DNA of 64,000 bases, taken from contig NZ_AP019860.1 of NCBI RefSeq assembly GCF_009002475.1, forward strand, positions 806,001 through 870,000. Direction: 5' to 3'. The notes beneath the pieces were generated by a model that was not told where the DNA came from, did not search any database, and worked only from the letters and a program-made list of their open reading frames with translations. Position numbers and translations under genes: made by a program. Source of the stretch: Candidatus Uabimicrobium amorphum (GTDB taxonomy: Bacteria; Planctomycetota; Uabimicrobiia; Uabimicrobiales; Uabimicrobiaceae). Below are positions 52,950-60,681 of the stretch, piece after piece (the stretch's first letter is position 1; each line of letters opens with the position of its first letter).

Positions 52950-52976
52950 GGGCGGACACAAGGTCCGCCCCTACAT
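52950..52976 (+). repeat. REP-like hairpin (GGGCGGAC/GTCCGCCC + CTACAT)
   Basis: An 8-bp perfect stem GGGCGGAC-ACAAG-GTCCGCCC is followed by CTACATT. A second arm GTGTCCACC (52926-52934) could pair with GGGCGGACAC instead, giving two exclusive folds. It shares the hairpin-CTACAT plan with 33132-33156. It lies between mlaF and rlmN, both on the minus strand. Confidence 0.7.
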
Positions 52977-53016
52977 TCTGACGTTCGCATGTCGTTTTTT
53001 GTATACGTATATCTGT

Positions 53017-53763
53017 CTACTGTGTTAGAGGTCCTACGGTACTTCCCGAGATAAATTGTTTTACAATCGGATTTTGTGAATTCTTGATTTGGTCTGCCGT
53101 TCCTTCTTCGATGATCTGGCCTTCATATATCATGCCGATACGGTTGGCGATGCGGTATGCGGATGACATATCGTGGGTTACGCAAATAGAGGTAACACCT
53201 AATTTTTCTTGCATCGAGATAATTAGATCGTTGATTTGGTTACTCATTACCGGATCTAAGCCACTTGTGGGTTCATCGTATAAAATAATTTTCGGATTTC
53301 CGACAATGGCTCGTGCTAACCCTGCGCGTTTTTTCATTCCACCTGATAGCTCCGAAGGCATGCGTTTTCCTGCATGTTCAAGTTCTACTAGTTCTAACTT
53401 GTGTTGCACGATGCTTTGTACCTCAGATTTGGATAGATGACGTTGGTGTTCAACCAAAGGAAGAGCGACATTTTCTTCGACGTTCAACCAATTGATCAAG
53501 GCACCGCTTTGAAATAAAACACCCATTTTTTGACGCAAGGCATATGACTCTTCTTTTCCCATGTTGTTAATACATTGTCCCATAATGTTTACTTCTCCAC
53601 TATCGGGCTTCATTAGACCAATGATATTTTTTAAGGTCACACTTTTGCCTGTACCACTGCGACCAATGATGACATATGTCTCCCCTTCGCGAATATGTAG
53701 ATTGAGGCCTTGAAGTATTTTGCGACCATCGAGAGTTTTATATACATCTTTTAATTCGATCAT
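53017..53763 (-). CDS. mlaF: Mla-type ABC transporter ATPase
   Basis: 248 residues. Walker A is GRSGTGKSV (34-42), signature LSGGMKKRAGLARAI (about 139-153), Walker B IILYDEPTSGLDP, and the switch His is in CVTHDM. LSGGMKKR is characteristic of the MlaF/Ttg2A group, which powers retrograde or anterograde phospholipid movement between membranes. It lies 2 bases after mlaE on the same strand. No mlaD (MCE) gene is seen in the window. Confidence 0.94.
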   Translation of the reverse strand: MIELKDVYKTLDGRKILQGLNLHIREGETYVIIGRSGTGKSVTLKNIIGLMKPDSGEVNIMGQCINNMGKEESYALRQKMGVLFQSGALINWLNVEENVALPLVEHQRHLSKSEVQSIVQHKLELVELEHAGKRMPSELSGGMKKRAGLARAIVGNPKIILYDEPTSGLDPVMSNQINDLIISMQEKLGVTSICVTHDMSSAYRIANRIGMIYEGQIIEEGTADQIKNSQNPIVKQFISGSTVGPLTQ

Positions 53764-53765
53764 AA

Positions 53766-54575
53766 TTAACTTCCGAATATTCTTTCAATCAAAGCGGACA
53801 TAAAGTAGTTACTGATAAGAACGAGTAAGAAAATGTACACCACACTTTGTCGTGCGGCTTCCCCCACTCCTTCTGCACCGTTACGTGCACGCAGGCCGTA
53901 GGCACAACTGACAGAAGTAATGATAAAACCAAAGACGATACCTTTAAATAGTCCGGCAAAAACGATGGTTAAATTATAAGTGCTCATATAAATGAGTATG
54001 CGTTTAAAGTAAATAACTGGCTCTAACCCAATTTGGTACTTAGCAACCACAGCGCCTCCTAAAACGCCGAGTAGGTTTACATATACAATGAGTATCGGCG
54101 CGCAAATTGCGAGAGCAACCATTCTTGGGAATACTAGATATTCGACAGGATCTATGCACATAACCTCTAGAGCATCTATCTCTTCTGACACCTTCATCGT
54201 TCCCAGTTCAGCAGCCATCGCTGAACCTACGCGACCTGCCAGAATAAATGCGGTCATGAATGGGCCAGCTTCTTTACACATGGTCAATAAAATGACAACA
54301 CCTATGTAATTTTCTAGGCGATAGTCTTTTAATATAAGCCCCGATTGTAGGGCGAGGATCATACCGGTAAATACACCTACGATAAGGGTAACAGGCAGAC
54401 TTTGAATACCGCAAATAAAAAATTGGTCCAAAATCACTCTGCCGCGAAAAGCAAGTGACTTATAGCATTTCATCGTTGCCCAAAATAAGCGGCAAATAAA
54501 TCCCATATTTGCGAATATTTCGACAATTTGCCGTCCGGTATTGCCAATGTACTGTTTAGAGGAGGTGATCATCAT
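53766..54575 (-). CDS. mlaE: MlaE-type ABC transporter permease
   Basis: 269 residues, the normal size. At least five membrane helices are visible. The diagnostic core is GPFMTAFILAGRVGSAMAAELGTMKVSEEIDALEVM with the EQ-loop-like coupling helix, then DPVEYLVFPRMVAL. It forms the membrane channel with MlaF and MCE proteins for lipid transfer. Its start overlaps the stop of the WPF lipoprotein gene by four bases, so the two are coupled. Confidence 0.95.
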   Translation of the reverse strand: MMITSSKQYIGNTGRQIVEIFANMGFICRLFWATMKCYKSLAFRGRVILDQFFICGIQSLPVTLIVGVFTGMILALQSGLILKDYRLENYIGVVILLTMCKEAGPFMTAFILAGRVGSAMAAELGTMKVSEEIDALEVMCIDPVEYLVFPRMVALAICAPILIVYVNLLGVLGGAVVAKYQIGLEPVIYFKRILIYMSTYNLTIVFAGLFKGIVFGFIITSVSCAYGLRARNGAEGVGEAARQSVVYIFLLVLISNYFMSALIERIFGS

Positions 54576-56029
54576 TTACTCCAAGTGGGCCACGTGGGTA
54601 GATAAAAAAATCGTAAACCGCGCTGTTGCGGTAACCAGTTGTATTCAAATAACCCACCTAAGATGGAGAAACGACCTTGTTCTCCCTTCGTTTTCTTTTC
54701 GTTTTTGTACGAAAAAAACAAAAAGCGCTCGTAACTTAAATCTTTGCTTTTCTTCATGGTGAAAAGCGGACCTAAGAAAGTTACCGTTTTTTCATCCGTA
54801 CTTTTGCAATTATAATCAAAAAGGGTGAATAGAGGAACCCACGCTTTTTCAAAGCCGTAAGGAATATAATCTTCAAATAGAAGCGGGCTTAAGATGCGAC
54901 TGCGAAAAGAACCATCTTCATTGACTTTGTAATCAAAAAGAGGCCAGACCTTGAGACGCATTTCTTCCTTAGCTTTGGGGTCCTTCCCCTTGCTCCAATG
55001 TTGAGAATAAAATGGTATTATGTACACACTATCTTTTGTATGTGTGGGATATTCGCTATGTAGTGACCAATAAAAGGGCCACATTGCGATGACATCGCGG
55101 TGACGTTGTGTACCATCTTCCTGGTTATTCTCCCAGTAGAATGGCCATAGGCGAAATTCATGGATGCCTTTTCCGGTGCGGTATTTGAAAAAGGGCCATG
55201 GCAAGTTGTATTCCCTGTAACCATTTTCGTGTCCTGAGTAGGAAAAGAATGGCCACATAAACATCCACGCCAATGATTTTTTGCTTGTAGACTGTCCGTA
55301 TATGGGAAATACCAAAACGTCGGTACGTGGATCTTTGGTATTGAGATCTTCCTTGTTGTAGTGTACGAATGGCCATAAAAAGCTGCGCCGTTCGTATTTA
55401 TCTTTATTTTTGTAGTAACTATAAAGAAATGCGTAGAAGCGAAACGTCTTACCGCCGCCATCGCCAAAGCGAAAGAAAGGCCACATGTATCCCCGGGAAA
55501 AATATTCACCATCCCTCGCCGTTACATAGAAAGGAAAAGGTTTTCCGGTAATTTCGTCGTAGCCAAGTAGTCCTTTGATATTGCCCCAAAATCCCATATA
55601 TAAATAACTACCTTCTTTTGTGTCTGCACCACCAAAAGAAGCAAACGGTAGAAAAAACCAGTCGTAGTCGCGTTCTCTGGTGTGCTGTTTGGTGATTTCT
55701 CTACTGTAATAGAATGGCAAAATAGCGATAAGGGTATCATCGGGTTTTTGACGGTAGCGTACAAAAGGCCATAGGGCGAGAATTTCGCTGTTTTTGCCGC
55801 TTTTGGCAAACTCACCAACAAAAAAGGGGCGAAATGCATAGGTTGTTTTTTCCAAGGTATCTGTCTGTGAGTAAACAGAGGTAAGTATGTCGAGTTGAGT
55901 TGTCTGCCGCTCGGGGTCTTTATCATAGTACACCACAGGCCAAATGTCTAATTCGTCTACTGTGGTACAGCCAGTTAATACGCATACAAAAGACCATAAA
56001 AGTATATGTTTTAGGTTACACCACTGCAA
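54572..56029 (-). CDS. Lipoprotein with repeated WPF motifs, coupled to MlaE
   Basis: 485 residues. The signal has the lipobox FVCVLTGC (about C21). The mature part repeats a short hydrophobic motif about every 35-50 residues: ALWPFVRYR, YMWPFFRFG, FLWPFVHYN, FMWPFFSYS, LPWPFFKYR, RLWPFYWEN, AMWPFYWSL and KVWPLFDYK, with variants such as ILPFYYS and IIPFYSQ. The units look like beta-strand pairs, which suggests a repeated beta-fold. No cysteine-rich or catalytic motif is seen. It is the first gene of a three-gene unit with mlaE and mlaF. A part in lipid handling at the outer membrane is inference from position. Confidence 0.82.
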   Translation of the reverse strand: MQWCNLKHILLWSFVCVLTGCTTVDELDIWPVVYYDKDPERQTTQLDILTSVYSQTDTLEKTTYAFRPFFVGEFAKSGKNSEILALWPFVRYRQKPDDTLIAILPFYYSREITKQHTRERDYDWFFLPFASFGGADTKEGSYLYMGFWGNIKGLLGYDEITGKPFPFYVTARDGEYFSRGYMWPFFRFGDGGGKTFRFYAFLYSYYKNKDKYERRSFLWPFVHYNKEDLNTKDPRTDVLVFPIYGQSTSKKSLAWMFMWPFFSYSGHENGYREYNLPWPFFKYRTGKGIHEFRLWPFYWENNQEDGTQRHRDVIAMWPFYWSLHSEYPTHTKDSVYIIPFYSQHWSKGKDPKAKEEMRLKVWPLFDYKVNEDGSFRSRILSPLLFEDYIPYGFEKAWVPLFTLFDYNCKSTDEKTVTFLGPLFTMKKSKDLSYERFLFFSYKNEKKTKGEQGRFSILGGLFEYNWLPQQRGLRFFYLPTWPTWSK

Positions 56030-56212
56030 TTTTGTGCCCTCAAATCAAGAATATAGCGTTCTATAAATTTTTATCCTAGAATAGAAGCGCGTATTATTGG
56101 ATAGTCAGAGTTCATTACTTTCTTTCACTATAAACAAAGATAAATTTAATTGCACTAAAAAACGTGAATTTAATTTTTTACAACTCTGTGGGAAAACGGT
56201 AGAATATCACGC

Positions 56213-56234
56213 TTTGTAAAAGTGGTTTTACAAA
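56213..56234. promoter_or_regulatory. Perfect hairpin upstream of the ECF sigma gene
   Basis: TTTGTAAAA-GTGG-TTTTACAAA is a 9-bp perfect inverted repeat, 73 bases before the sigma gene start. There is no T-run, and the gene on its left is divergent, so it is more like an operator than a terminator. The remainder of 56030-56307 shows no other structure. Confidence 0.4.
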
Positions 56235-56307
56235 TAGTTTATTTTGTCCATGTGGAAAAATGTAAAAATAACGAACCTTACTATGACAAATTGGTTTATA
56301 CAGATAT

Positions 56308-56865
56308 ATGAAGATAGACGAAGATATTAAGTTGATGCTCAAAGTAAAAAAAGATGATTTACAAGCATTTAATACGTTGTACGAAAAATATTCTGCAATA
56401 GTGGGGAATTTTTATTTGCGCTTGGGTTGCCAACCAGAAACATGCCAAGATTATGTCCAAGAAGTTTTTATGCGTATTTGGCGCGCACGACATAATTATA
56501 AACCATTGGCAAAGTTTACAACCTATTTATTTCAAATCGCGAAAAATTATTGGATTAACCAAAGCGAAAAGCAAAAGCGCAGACCATTGCTACACAGTAT
56601 GGAAAGCAACCCCCAGGTTCAGGACCCAAAACAAACGGAATTGCCTGAAGTTCAAATGTTAAAAGATGAGCTATCAAGTAAGATCTTAGAGTCTATACAT
56701 CAATTAGATGAAAAATATCGTTTGGTTTTCGTCATGAGTGAATTTGAAGGACTAAAATATCGCGAAATTTCCGAAATTTTGGATATTCCCATCGGCACGG
56801 TAAAGTCGCGGATGTCGACAGCGGAAAAAAAACTTAGAGAAAAGTTAAGTAAATATATTGATTAG
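56308..56865 (+). CDS. ECF-type RNA polymerase sigma factor
   Basis: 185 residues. Region 2 is YSAIVGNFYLRLG through DYVQEVFMRIWRARHNYKPLAKFTTYLFQIAKNYWINQ (-10 recognition). Region 4 is LDEKYRLVFVMSEFEGLKYREISEILDIPIGTVKSRMSTAEKKLREKL (-35 HTH). There is no region 1.1 or 3. The downstream gene carries a zinc anti-sigma motif, so the pair fits sigma/anti-sigma control of the DUF4175-like and coiled-coil genes that follow. Self-activation is likely but not shown. Confidence 0.95.
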   Translation: MKIDEDIKLMLKVKKDDLQAFNTLYEKYSAIVGNFYLRLGCQPETCQDYVQEVFMRIWRARHNYKPLAKFTTYLFQIAKNYWINQSEKQKRRPLLHSMESNPQVQDPKQTELPEVQMLKDELSSKILESIHQLDEKYRLVFVMSEFEGLKYREISEILDIPIGTVKSRMSTAEKKLREKLSKYID

Positions 56866-56924
56866 GCTTTTACGATTTTGATGAGGATGATTTTAGGAAG
56901 GTACAAGTATGGAAGGAGATATGT

Positions 56925-58034
56925 ATGATCAGTTGTCCATCGAGTGAAGATCTTTTGGCATTTCACAAAAATGAACTAGAATGCGAGGAAATTGGCTTGC
57001 ACATTGATCGTTGCCAAAAATGTTCTTCGGAACTGTTAACTCTAAGCAAACACTTAAGTTTGTATTCACAAATTCGCACCCCACAATTTGTTCCACAAGA
57101 TGTTGATTGGTCTAAACTTATCAATAATCCTTCTACTGAAAAAGATAAAAAACCTTTCGCGGTGCTCTTACAAATAGCCGCCTCTTTACTCCTTCTTGCT
57201 GTTGTTACTGTCTCTTTGTTACAAGACACAGCCTCCTCTCCACAACTCACGTATGGCTTTGCTGGGCAAAGCGACAAAAATATCAAAGCCGGAGATTCTG
57301 TCACCTTTGGCGACACCTTATACACTTCAAACGCCATTGCCAAAATATCCATGGACAAAATTTCTTGTGATCTTGCTCCCAATACTTCTGTGTACTTGGA
57401 AAACGCAAACAGTGTCCAGCTTGTACAAGGTAGTGTTTATTTCCATGTGGTACCAGGAAATGCCCTTACGATAAAGACCGAGCGCGGCACTATTCAGGTT
57501 CTTGGTACAAAATTTTTAGTGACAGCTACCAACAAAAAAACCAAAGTAAGCGTATATCGTGGTAAAGTAAAATTTACTAACCACAATAACCAAGAATATA
57601 TTCTTACCCAAGGACAAAGTATAAATAGCTCTCTGGCCAAAATTCAGAAAAATAGAGAAGAAATTCCGTCGTGGGTAACACAACCACTTTTTTTACGTAT
57701 AGAAACACAAAAGCAAAAAGATATCACTATCTTTGCAACAAATTTGACAATGGACACATTGTATCTAAAGCGTTTCTCTGGTACACCGAACTTCTTGTTT
57801 CACGTTCGCAATTTGCAAACAAATGAAGAGTACCAAACACCTGTTTTTTCTGAGAACAAGAAAACATTTATTGTAAAACCACGGCAGACACAAAACCTAA
57901 AAATTTCGAAGGCACAATTATTAAAAAACCCCGGAAAATACGAGGTCTCTCTTATATTTCAAGACCAAATCCAGGGGAATAATTCTTGGAGTGGTATTAT
58001 TCGCAGTTCATCTATTGTAATTGACTATAACTAA
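56925..58034 (+). CDS. Zinc-type anti-sigma factor fused to FecR-like domain
   Basis: 369 residues. The N terminus has H26-x3-C30-x2-C33 in HIDRCQKC, the zinc anti-sigma pattern. A membrane helix lies near 80-100 (LLQIAASLLLLAVVTVSLL). The extracytoplasmic part contains a FecR-like domain: VQLVQGSVYFHVVPGNALTIKT and GTIQVLGTKFLVTATNKKTKVSVYRGKVKF. The final 120 residues are beta-rich. An AAGGAG site lies 7 bases before the ATG. It would hold the sigma factor at the membrane and release it on a periplasmic signal. Confidence 0.92.
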   Translation: MISCPSSEDLLAFHKNELECEEIGLHIDRCQKCSSELLTLSKHLSLYSQIRTPQFVPQDVDWSKLINNPSTEKDKKPFAVLLQIAASLLLLAVVTVSLLQDTASSPQLTYGFAGQSDKNIKAGDSVTFGDTLYTSNAIAKISMDKISCDLAPNTSVYLENANSVQLVQGSVYFHVVPGNALTIKTERGTIQVLGTKFLVTATNKKTKVSVYRGKVKFTNHNNQEYILTQGQSINSSLAKIQKNREEIPSWVTQPLFLRIETQKQKDITIFATNLTMDTLYLKRFSGTPNFLFHVRNLQTNEEYQTPVFSENKKTFIVKPRQTQNLKISKAQLLKNPGKYEVSLIFQDQIQGNNSWSGIIRSSSIVIDYN

Positions 58035-58047
58035 AGAAAGTTTCGCC

Positions 58048-60561
58048 ATGGCCTTAAAATATATCAAGGGTAAAATCGCTGGTATACGTAAATTTATCCG
58101 TATACTTCTTACTTTAGAAGGCAGTTTTAAAACTATTCTTACCCTATCCGTAACGATCTTATTGTCGTTTGTATTGGATTACTTTTTACATTTCCCGTTA
58201 AAAGTACGCACAGTAATGCTTGGGATTTACTTGTGTGCAATTGTTTATGTCATCGCACGACACTTGGTTTTACCTTTGACACGAAAAATATCAGACGAAG
58301 ATATTGCGCTGGCGGTAGAGAAACAAAATCCGCAATTGAAAGATCGTTTAATCTCTGCTTTACAGTTTTCACGACTTTTAGATGATCCGCAGTACCACGA
58401 TTCGCGTGACATGACTTTGAACGTTATCGAAGAAACTGAAAAATTGAGCAAGGGAATCAATTTTTTTCGCGTTTTGAACTTTTCGCGCACACTACGTAGT
58501 ATGGTATTACCTATCGTTTTTGCCGCTGCGGTATTTTCGTTATACAACCAATTCCCTAAGCTTTCGGGTATTTGGTTAAACCGCAACGTTCTGTTGAAGC
58601 AAAATGCTTGGCCGCGTAGTACAACAGTATTTTTGGTACGCAATGAGTTTACTGTATACGACGATCGCTCAACTGAAGTTAACGTCGCCTGGGAAAATAG
58701 TGGCTCTTCAAAGGGAATCCTGTGGTATAAGTCTTCGAATTTTTGGAAGAGAGCGGTTCTTAATCCTACAGAAAAAGGCTACAAGGCAACTTTGCCGCAA
58801 CTAAGTAAAAACACGATTTTTTACACAGAGATAGATGATATCGTGTCAAGTGCCTATCGTTTAAGAGTGACAAAAGGTGAAGTCAAAGAAAATAAAGAGA
58901 AAAAGCCAAACGAGGTAGGCATTACTCTTCCAGACACGAAGCTAGTTATGTCTAAAGGAGAGCGTTTATCCTTAAAAATATACGCAAGCGGTAAGATCCC
59001 TTCAGGTATCGAAGTGTATTTTCGCAATAAGGGTGTCGAAGATCAAAGTTGGAACAGCGAATTAGCTGGCCACCAAGGTGAAGGCATTTTCAAATATACA
59101 TTTCCACCGATGATTGATGACATTGAGTTCTATCTAGAAGGAAATGATGATGTCGACGGTTTGCCAGTGTACAATGTCGAAGTGTTGAATCCTCCCACGA
59201 TTACGAAAAGTTATATGTGGTATGAGTATCCTGCGTATTCTGGTTTGGCATCTACAGAAAAAGATAAGCCGGAACAACATGGAAACGTAAAAGCTTTGCA
59301 GGGAACAACCGTGCGTTTGCTCTTTACAACAAATATCCCCATCGCAGAAGCGAATGTTTTGTTTCCTGATGATCAGCAAGAGGTATATCCCAATACCAAG
59401 TTAGACATACTAAAAGATGGCAAACTTTTGGCAACTTCTTTTGAAGTGAAGATGGATAGTCGCTATCGCATTACATTACGCGCCAAAAATGGCCTAAGAA
59501 ACACTTCACCAACGAGCTACTATGTACGCATGATGCGTGATTCAAAGCCATATGTCAAGGGAGTGTTTACCAGTAGTGCCACAAAAGGTGCTGTTGTTGT
59601 TTCAGGTGTGAAACCACGTATATATATGCTGAGAACAGCAACCGTTCCTTTGCGTGTAGATGTAGAAGACGATTATGGGATTAGCAATATCGCCATTTTG
59701 CGAAAGGCTAATAAAGAAGATACCTGGAAAAGGCAACCTCTGGAGATTCTTACCGAAGAGGAAGAAGAGCAACAACAAAAAAAACGAAAGGGCAAAAGAG
59801 CTCACAGTTATCATATTTTCTCTCTCGAAAAAGGTACTGTAGTTGATGAGGGAAGTACAAATGCCCGTAAATTACAAAAGGGTGATGTTGTCTACTACAA
59901 ATTGTATGCACAAGACAACAACAACATTTCGGGACCAGGAACGAAAGAATCAGATGTGTACTCGATTGAAATCGTCGATGACACGCAGCTTCTCAAAAAG
60001 TTAAATGAGAGACTGTTAGAAAACAAACGTCAGTTGGGACGCATTTTAGATTTACAACTTACACAAAAGGAAAAAATCGATGACTTTTTGTCGATAAGTT
60101 CTGCTGTGGAGACGGGGGATTTGGTGAAAATTCACCAATGGCATTTTGCACAGAAAAACATTTCGCGTCAAGTACATGACATTGCGCAAGCTGTTAGATA
60201 TGTGATGTGGACAGCTGGTCACAACAGTATTTGGGACGTTTTTACGACCAAAAAAGTACAAGATGTGCACCGGCTTCTATTGGATATTGCCTCACCGTCG
60301 AGTTCTACTTCCTTTACTGGAAAGTCGAACGAGGCGGCGACAAATATTATTGATGCCTACAAGACGATTCTCAATGATGCCGATAAGGGGCAAAGCAAAT
60401 TGCGTGATGCGGTGTTTAGCCAAGAAGAGATTGTCACACTTCTTGAAGAGGTGATCGATTTGCTTGGCCAGTGGGAAGACTTGCGCGTCGAAGATGATAT
60501 CAAGCGTTTGCTAGAAGAAAGTAAGAAACAACAACAAATATTGAAAAGTTGGACAGAATAG
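58048..60561 (+). CDS. DUF4175-like membrane protein
   Basis: 837 residues from the ATG at 58048. The frame could begin at a TTG (58021) inside the FecR gene, but the ATG is preceded by AAAGAAAG and does not overlap. About 25-65 and 145-165 carry membrane helices. Between them, ISDEDIALAVEKQNPQLKDRLISALQFSR is a hallmark of DUF4175-type proteins in planctomycetes. A large extracytoplasmic part with Ig-like beta segments follows (TATVPLRVDVEDDYGISNIAIL near 540-560). A basic Gln/Lys stretch lies near 580. The C terminus is helical. The function of the family is unknown. It precedes the coiled-coil gene by 120 bases and probably works with it. Confidence 0.82.
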   Translation: MALKYIKGKIAGIRKFIRILLTLEGSFKTILTLSVTILLSFVLDYFLHFPLKVRTVMLGIYLCAIVYVIARHLVLPLTRKISDEDIALAVEKQNPQLKDRLISALQFSRLLDDPQYHDSRDMTLNVIEETEKLSKGINFFRVLNFSRTLRSMVLPIVFAAAVFSLYNQFPKLSGIWLNRNVLLKQNAWPRSTTVFLVRNEFTVYDDRSTEVNVAWENSGSSKGILWYKSSNFWKRAVLNPTEKGYKATLPQLSKNTIFYTEIDDIVSSAYRLRVTKGEVKENKEKKPNEVGITLPDTKLVMSKGERLSLKIYASGKIPSGIEVYFRNKGVEDQSWNSELAGHQGEGIFKYTFPPMIDDIEFYLEGNDDVDGLPVYNVEVLNPPTITKSYMWYEYPAYSGLASTEKDKPEQHGNVKALQGTTVRLLFTTNIPIAEANVLFPDDQQEVYPNTKLDILKDGKLLATSFEVKMDSRYRITLRAKNGLRNTSPTSYYVRMMRDSKPYVKGVFTSSATKGAVVVSGVKPRIYMLRTATVPLRVDVEDDYGISNIAILRKANKEDTWKRQPLEILTEEEEEQQQKKRKGKRAHSYHIFSLEKGTVVDEGSTNARKLQKGDVVYYKLYAQDNNNISGPGTKESDVYSIEIVDDTQLLKKLNERLLENKRQLGRILDLQLTQKEKIDDFLSISSAVETGDLVKIHQWHFAQKNISRQVHDIAQAVRYVMWTAGHNSIWDVFTTKKVQDVHRLLLDIASPSSSTSFTGKSNEAATNIIDAYKTILNDADKGQSKLRDAVFSQEEIVTLLEEVIDLLGQWEDLRVEDDIKRLLEESKKQQQILKSWTE

Positions 60562-60608
60562 TAGCGTTTTCTGTGGTTATCTTGATGAGGTAACCACAAA
60601 AAACGCTA
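60562..60608 (+). other. Long hairpin between the DUF4175-like and coiled-coil genes
   Basis: TAGCGTTTTCTGTGGTTA (60562-60579) pairs with TAACCACAAAAAACGCTA (60591-60608) over 18 positions with one mismatch, around an 11-base loop. It begins right after the TAG stop. The T-run is missing, so partial termination, RNA processing or stabilisation are all possible. Confidence 0.7.
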
Positions 60609-60635
60609 GAGCATGTTTTTAGGAGATTTTTTGTG

Positions 60636-60680
60636 ATGAAGTTTTTTTCAGTGTTAGCCACGAAAAATAAAGGAGAATGA
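60636..60680 (+). CDS. 14-codon leader-like open frame
   Basis: ATG at 60636 with AGGAG (60621-60625) ten bases upstream encodes MKFFSVLATKNKGE. Its TGA (60678-60680) ends one base before the GTG start of the coiled-coil gene, and the ribosome site of that gene lies inside its last codons. It would allow translational coupling. Whether it is translated cannot be told from sequence. Confidence 0.35.
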   Translation: MKFFSVLATKNKGE

Positions 60681-60681
60681 T

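Noticed and set aside
52887..52961. 25-codon N-terminal extension of RlmN
   Set aside because: It is translated from the REP-like repeat region and is rich in Pro/Gly/Asn, unlike the family's N terminus.
56881..56928. 15-codon frame whose stop overlaps the FecR start (ATGA)
   Set aside because: It has no ribosome site of its own and overlaps the strong AAGGAG of the FecR gene, so the overlap is probably chance.
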